64,000 nucleotides of DNA from an uncultured Bacteroidales bacterium. GTDB lineage: Bacteria; Bacteroidota; Bacteroidia; Bacteroidales; Paludibacteraceae. Shown in pieces: positions 59,910 through 64,000 of this stretch. The translations under genes and the position numbers were made by a program. The DNA lies in contig CALFTM010000060.1 of NCBI GenBank assembly GCA_937916355.1, positions 1-64,000 on the forward strand, written 5' to 3'. The number at the start of each line of letters is the position of its first letter. The stretch's first letter is position 1. The notes beneath the pieces were generated by a model. The model made no database searches and had not been told where the DNA came from. It saw only the letters and a list, made by a program, of their open reading frames with translations.

Positions 59910-62900
59910 TTAATATTCCATCTTAGTCATGCGAACGTAGCTTTGGTAACGTTTCTTAGCCATCTCTTCAGAAGCGTTGAACAATTCCTGAGCCTCGTTA
60001 GGGAACTGTTTCATTACAGAAGCGTAACGAACCTCACCCTTCAAGAAGTCTTGGAACTTAGAGTAGTCAGGCTCTTTAGAATCCAAGATGAATGGGTTCT
60101 TGCCCTCAGCCTCCAAAGCAGGGTTGAAACGCCACAAGTGCCAGTAACCGCACTCAACAGCCTTAGCCTCCTCTGCTTGTGCCTTACCCATACCAGCCTT
60201 CAAACCGTGGTTGATACATGGAGCGTAAGCGATGATCAAAGATGGACCGTCGTATGCCTCAGCCTCCTTGATTGCTTTCAAGCATTGAGCTGCGTCTGCA
60301 CCCATTGCGATTTGTGCAACATAAACGTAACCATAAGTGGTTGCGATCATACCAAGGTCTTTCTTACGAACTCTCTTACCAGAAGCGGCGAACTTAGCGA
60401 TAGCACCAAGAGGAGTTGCCTTAGAAGACTGACCACCAGTATTTGAGTAAACCTCAGTATCGAGAACCAAGATATTTACATTCTTACCAGAAGCGATAAC
60501 GTGGTCAAGACCTCCGTAACCGATATCGTAAGAAGCACCATCACCACCGATGATCCATTGAGAACGTTTCACCAAGTAACCCTCCAATTCGCAAAGTTGC
60601 TTGCAGTGAGCGCACTTGTCTTTACCAGCTTCGATGATAGGGATGATTTGCTCAGCCAACTTCTTAGACTCTTCTGCGTTCTCCTTGTTTTCGATCCAAG
60701 ATTGGAACAATGCTTTAGCATCAGCAGGAGTGCAGTCGGCTGCGATAGCCTCAGTCATCACCTTCTCGATACGCTCGCGCATCTTCTCATTTGCCAATTG
60801 CATACCCAAACCGAACTCACAGAAGTCCTCGAACAAAGAGTTTGCCCATGCAGGACCTTGACCCTTTTCGTTAGTAGTATAAGGAGTTGAAGGGATAGAA
60901 CCAGAGTAGATAGAAGAACATCCGGTAGCATTAGCCACAACCTCACGATCTCCGAATAATTGAGAAATCAACTTAACGTATGGAGTCTCACCACAACCAG
61001 AGCAAGCACCAGAGAACTCGAACAATGGAGTAGCGAACTGAGAGTTCTTAACATTAGAAGTGATGTCCACCAAATCTTGCTTGCTGGTTACATTCTTCAC
61101 TGCGTAATCCCAGTTAGCAGTCTCAACAGCAGTAGCTTGTGATTCTGGATCGAAAGGAACCATCTTAAGAGCGATCTTGTCTCCCTTGTTACCCATACAA
61201 ACGTCAACACAGTTTGCACAGCCCAAGCAATCGAGTACACCCACTTGGATACGGAACTTCATTCCCTTCATCGCAGCAGGAGCCTTCATTTCGATCATGT
61301 CTCCATTCATACCCTTAGCCTCTTCGTCGTTCATGACGATAGGACGGATACAAGCGTGAGGACAAACGAAAGCACACTTGTTACATTGGATACAGTTCTC
61401 TGCATTCCATTCAGGAACGAATGCAGACACACCACGTTTTTCGTATGCAGAAGTACCAGCTTGCCATTCACCATCTTCGATACCCTTGAAGGCAGAAACT
61501 GGAAGCAAGTCACCATTTTGTGCATTGATAGGACGAACAACCTTATTGATGAAATCAGGGTCGTTGTTTGGTTTTTCAGCGTCTGGTGCCAAGTTAGCCC
61601 AAGCAGCGTCAACTACCAATTCCTTGTATTCTCCACCACGGTCAACCGCAGCGTAGTTCTTGTTTACGATATCCTCACCCTTCTTTCCGTAAGACTTAAC
61701 GATGAACTTCTTCATTTGTTCGATAGCCAAGTCAACTGGAATCACACCAGTGATGCGGAAGAATGCAGATTGAAGGATGGTGTTGGTTCTGTTACCCAAA
61801 CCGATCTCTTGAGCAATCTTAGTAGCGTTGATGTAGTAAACCTTGATATTGTTCTTTGCGAAGTATGCCTTCACTTTGTTAGGCAAGTTCTTAGCCAACT
61901 CTTCACCTTCCCAGATGGTGTTCAAAAGGAAAGTTCCGTTCTTTTGCAAACCACGAGTTACGTCATACATATTAAGGTATGCTTGAACGTGGCAAGCAAC
62001 GAAGTTAGGAGTGTTCACCAAGTAAGTTGAACGGATCGGATTATCACCGAAACGCAAGTGAGAACAAGTGAAACCACCAGACTTCTTAGAGTCGTAAGAG
62101 AAGTAAGCCTGACAATGTTTGTTGGTGTTGTCTCCGATGATTTTCACAGAGTTTTTGTTAGCACCTACAGTACCATCAGCACCCAAACCGTAGAATTTAG
62201 CCTCGAACATTCCAGCACCACCTACAGCGATCTCCTCTTGCTTAGGAAGAGAAGTGAAAGTAACGTCATCCACGATACCAACAGTGAAGTGGTTCTTAGG
62301 AGTAGGAAGAGACATGTTCTCGTATACAGAGATGATTTGAGCAGGAGTTGTGTCATTAGAACCCAATCCGTAGCGACCACCCACGATAACAGGAGCGTTA
62401 TCCTCCTCGTAGTATGCTTCACGAACATCCAAGTACAATGGTTCACCATTAGCACCCGGTTCCTTAGTTCTATCCAAAACAGTGATGACCTTTGCAGTCT
62501 TAGGAACAGCAGCCAACAAGTGTTTTGTAGAGAATGGACGGTATAGGTGAACAGCAACCAAACCGACCTTTTCGCCCTTTGCAGCGAGGAAGTCAATAAC
62601 CTCACGGATACATTCAGTTACAGAACCCATAGCGATGATTACGCGATCTGCATCAGCAGCACCATAGTAATCGAACAAACCATACTTACGTCCGGTGATT
62701 TTAGAGATCTCGTTCATGTACTCTTCAACGATTGCAGGAACGTTGTCGTACATTGTGTTACAAGACTCACGGTGAGTAAAGAAAGTGTCTGGGTTCTCAG
62801 CCATACCACGCATAACAGGCTTGTTAGGGTTAAGCGCGCGAGAGCGGAACTCAGAAAGTTTCTCTTGGTCGATTAGACCAGCGAGGTCTTCGTTGTCTAA

Positions 62901-63461
62901 CTTTTCGATTTTTTGGATTTCGTGAGAAGTACGGAAACCGTCGAAGAAGTTAAGGAAAGGCACTTGAGACTTGATAGTAGCCAAGTGAGCCACACCAGAC
63001 AAGTCCATTACCTCTTGAACAGATCCCTCAGCCAACATGGCGAAACCAGTCTGACGACAAGCGTACACATCTTGGTGGTCACCGAAGATACAAAGAGCGT
63101 GAGAAGCGATAGTACGAGCCGAAACGTGGAATACGGTTGGCATCTTCTCAGCAGCGATTTTGTACATGTTAGGGATCATAAGGAGGAGACCTTGAGATGC
63201 AGTATAAGTTGAAGTCAACGCTCCAGCTTGTATTGCGCCGTGTACTGCTCCTGCAGCACCAGCCTCAGACTGCATTTCAGTTACAGAAACTGTCTCTCCG
63301 AAAATGTTTTTGCGTCCTTGCGCTGCCCATTCGTCCACATGCTCCGCCATTGTTGACGACGGTGTGATAGGGTAGATGCAGGCACATTCGCTGAACATAT
63401 ATGAAATATGTGCAGCTGCTTCATTTCCATCACAAGTGATGAATTTTTTTTCTTTAGCCAT
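59910..63461 (-). CDS. nifJ: Pyruvate:ferredoxin (flavodoxin) oxidoreductase
   Basis: Single-chain PFOR of 1183 residues from the ATG at 63461 (MAKEKKFITCDGNEAAAH); the frame extends to 63530 but that tail is not conserved. It oxidises pyruvate to acetyl-CoA and CO2 with reduction of ferredoxin. Domains in order: pyrimidine-binding and pyruvate domains, the gamma-like domain, a two-[4Fe-4S] ferredoxin domain (CIQCNKCAFVCPHAC and CLGCANCVDVCMGN), and the TPP-binding domain (GCGETPY, GGDGASYDIGYGGLDHVI and the TEVYSNTGGQSSKATPLG loop). Essential in anaerobic fermentative metabolism. Monocistronic, with a TAAATTTG -7 at 63544-63551. Confidence 0.96.
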   Translation of the reverse strand: MAKEKKFITCDGNEAAAHISYMFSECACIYPITPSSTMAEHVDEWAAQGRKNIFGETVSVTEMQSEAGAAGAVHGAIQAGALTSTYTASQGLLLMIPNMYKIAAEKMPTVFHVSARTIASHALCIFGDHQDVYACRQTGFAMLAEGSVQEVMDLSGVAHLATIKSQVPFLNFFDGFRTSHEIQKIEKLDNEDLAGLIDQEKLSEFRSRALNPNKPVMRGMAENPDTFFTHRESCNTMYDNVPAIVEEYMNEISKITGRKYGLFDYYGAADADRVIIAMGSVTECIREVIDFLAAKGEKVGLVAVHLYRPFSTKHLLAAVPKTAKVITVLDRTKEPGANGEPLYLDVREAYYEEDNAPVIVGGRYGLGSNDTTPAQIISVYENMSLPTPKNHFTVGIVDDVTFTSLPKQEEIAVGGAGMFEAKFYGLGADGTVGANKNSVKIIGDNTNKHCQAYFSYDSKKSGGFTCSHLRFGDNPIRSTYLVNTPNFVACHVQAYLNMYDVTRGLQKNGTFLLNTIWEGEELAKNLPNKVKAYFAKNNIKVYYINATKIAQEIGLGNRTNTILQSAFFRITGVIPVDLAIEQMKKFIVKSYGKKGEDIVNKNYAAVDRGGEYKELVVDAAWANLAPDAEKPNNDPDFINKVVRPINAQNGDLLPVSAFKGIEDGEWQAGTSAYEKRGVSAFVPEWNAENCIQCNKCAFVCPHACIRPIVMNDEEAKGMNGDMIEMKAPAAMKGMKFRIQVGVLDCLGCANCVDVCMGNKGDKIALKMVPFDPESQATAVETANWDYAVKNVTSKQDLVDITSNVKNSQFATPLFEFSGACSGCGETPYVKLISQLFGDREVVANATGCSSIYSGSIPSTPYTTNEKGQGPAWANSLFEDFCEFGLGMQLANEKMRERIEKVMTEAIAADCTPADAKALFQSWIENKENAEESKKLAEQIIPIIEAGKDKCAHCKQLCELEGYLVKRSQWIIGGDGASYDIGYGGLDHVIASGKNVNILVLDTEVYSNTGGQSSKATPLGAIAKFAASGKRVRKKDLGMIATTYGYVYVAQIAMGADAAQCLKAIKEAEAYDGPSLIIAYAPCINHGLKAGMGKAQAEEAKAVECGYWHLWRFNPALEAEGKNPFILDSKEPDYSKFQDFLKGEVRYASVMKQFPNEAQELFNASEEMAKKRYQSYVRMTKMEY

Positions 63462-63543
63462 AATCTTATTTATTGAACAATTATATTTAACTCTCTCAAC
63501 TAAAAAAGCATCCGCCTTCTTAGTTCGCACTTTTCGTGCTTTG

Positions 63544-63551
63544 CAAATTTA
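63544..63551 (-). promoter_or_regulatory. -7 element of the PFOR gene
   Basis: TAAATTTGCA on the minus strand, about 83 bases before the ATG at 63461. No -33 of the usual type. Confidence 0.5.
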
Positions 63552-63698
63552 CACAAAAAAATATAAACTGCTTCTATGTGATAGTGTTTTTTTGTGATAA
63601 TTTTGTTGGAGGGTGGCAAATGTGTAGCATGATTCGCTGATATGAAAATTTTGTAAAAAAAGAAATGAAAATTTATTACTCGACAAATAAAAAAAATT

Positions 63699-63728
63699 TT
63701 TGAATTTGATCATTATAGTGTAACTTTG
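63699..63728 (+). promoter_or_regulatory. Promoter of the right-edge gene
   Basis: TTTG (63699-63702), an 18-base spacer and TAACTTTG (63721-63728). The leader to the ATG at 63853 would be about 118 bases. Confidence 0.55.
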
Positions 63729-63852
63729 AAACTCAATTTCATTTTATGTCTTTAGATGTTTTAATGGCGTTTGTGCGATAGTATCTTTAAAGTGTAAAAT
63801 TGATTGATATTCAGTAAAGTAAAAGTTTTAAAGTATATATATTTAAGAAAAT

Positions 63853-64000
63853 ATGAAGGCTTATCAGTCGTTGTGTTTTTTTTGTGCAATTTTGTTGCTA
63901 ATTGTGGGACTTTGTTATTTTTTTCCAGAAGAGGGGATTGTCGTTGGAGGAAAAACCTTGGATTTTCCTACGTTGGAAGAGGCGATGACAAAGAAGGAGA
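63853..64000 (+). CDS. Partial gene: membrane-anchored or secreted protein (5' end only)
   Basis: The frame starts at an ATG after a purine-rich site (AAGAAAAT) and stays open for 49 codons to the window end. The product begins with a hydrophobic signal or anchor (MKAYQSLCFFCAILLLIVG, then LCYFFPEEG) and continues VVGGKTLDFPTLEEAMTKKE. The FPEEGIxxGGxxLxFPxLEE pattern after an anchor resembles the N-terminus of Bacteroidales envelope proteins that often belong to SGNH-hydrolase/acyltransferase clusters, but too little is present to assign it. Confidence 0.65.
   Translation, partial: MKAYQSLCFFCAILLLIVGLCYFFPEEGIVVGGKTLDFPTLEEAMTKKE

Larger units (their letters stand above)
63462..63852. other. 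Divergent region between PFOR and the right-edge gene
   Basis: No gene. It has the PFOR -7 (63544-63551, minus) and a plus-strand promoter (63699-63728). The PFOR leader has a small GCAC/GTGC hairpin. The remainder is AT-rich with no recognised structure. Confidence 0.5.

Noticed and set aside
61245..62030. 261-codon frame antisense to the PFOR gene
   Set aside because: Explained by codon bias of the highly expressed PFOR gene. Translation is Ser/Val/Thr-rich without a domain.
1..64000. tRNA, rRNA, insertion sequence or prophage genes
   Set aside because: Looked for but none was seen by eye. Small structured RNAs without conserved primary sequence could still be missed.

Overview
The window comes from a strictly anaerobic member of the Bacteroidales (phylum Bacteroidota). 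The evidence is the recurrent Bacteroidota-type -7 promoter element TAnnTTTG (a few with TTTG at -33), FeoA-FeoB as one fused protein, CotH-kinase, GSCFA and DUF4153-type families, a TamB of about 1500 residues divergent from tsaD, oxygen-sensitive enzymes (class III ribonucleotide reductase, pyruvate:ferredoxin oxidoreductase), and an acyl-CoA carboxylase cluster of the succinate/propionate kind. No rRNA, tRNA, CRISPR array, insertion sequence or phage was found. Most of the window is chromosomal core.

Layout. 0.3-4.2 kb: a plus-strand run with a CobW-type GTPase bearing an exact Cys/His decapeptide repeat, NudC, a sugar acetyltransferase and prfA. 4.2-7 kb: YjbQ, a YhcC-type radical SAM protein and an orphan ATP-grasp-like protein. 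7-9.4 kb: an AT-rich HpaII-like restriction island (endonuclease, HNH nuclease, and a cytosine-5 methyltransferase gene broken before its catalytic motif). 9.5-17.4 kb: a small lipoprotein, the three-gene biotin-dependent carboxylase operon, a divergent DASS dicarboxylate transporter and an outer-membrane barrel protein. 17.6-20.2 kb: nrdDG. 20.3-26.2 kb: a CotH protein with a small coupled partner, a GSCFA protein, an OmpA-like lipoprotein and CstA.

26.7-30.7 kb is a ferrous-iron operon: feoAB, a FeoB-associated Cys-rich peptide, a hemerythrin/RIC-like protein and a LuxR regulator with a degenerate receiver. 30.8-34.3 kb is a housekeeping operon (AI-2E-type permease, prmC, recX, CPBP protease). 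34.4-38.8 kb holds a charged low-complexity protein, rsmI, a coiled-coil lipoprotein and a large membrane protein. 38.9-43.1 kb is a minus operon (rlmD, metallophosphoesterase, nif3-like, zinc-ribbon coiled-coil protein). 43.3-48.7 kb has panB, a second CotH protein and tsaD followed by two paralogous envelope proteins sharing a lipocalin-like domain, one fused to a GldL-like membrane segment.

48.8-56.9 kb has tamB, a YegP-like protein and valS. 57-59.6 kb holds two secreted proteins built from three and two copies of one PsbP/DcrB-like domain. 59.9-63.5 kb is pyruvate:ferredoxin oxidoreductase. A truncated envelope-protein gene runs off the right edge. Physiologically, PFOR, the biotin carboxylase and the dicarboxylate transporter fit succinate/propionate fermentation, and Feo plus the di-iron protein supply and protect iron-sulfur enzymes. 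The least-explained content is the damaged restriction-modification locus, the tandem-domain secreted pair, the NVAQNI-domain pair and the Cys/His-repeat GTPase.
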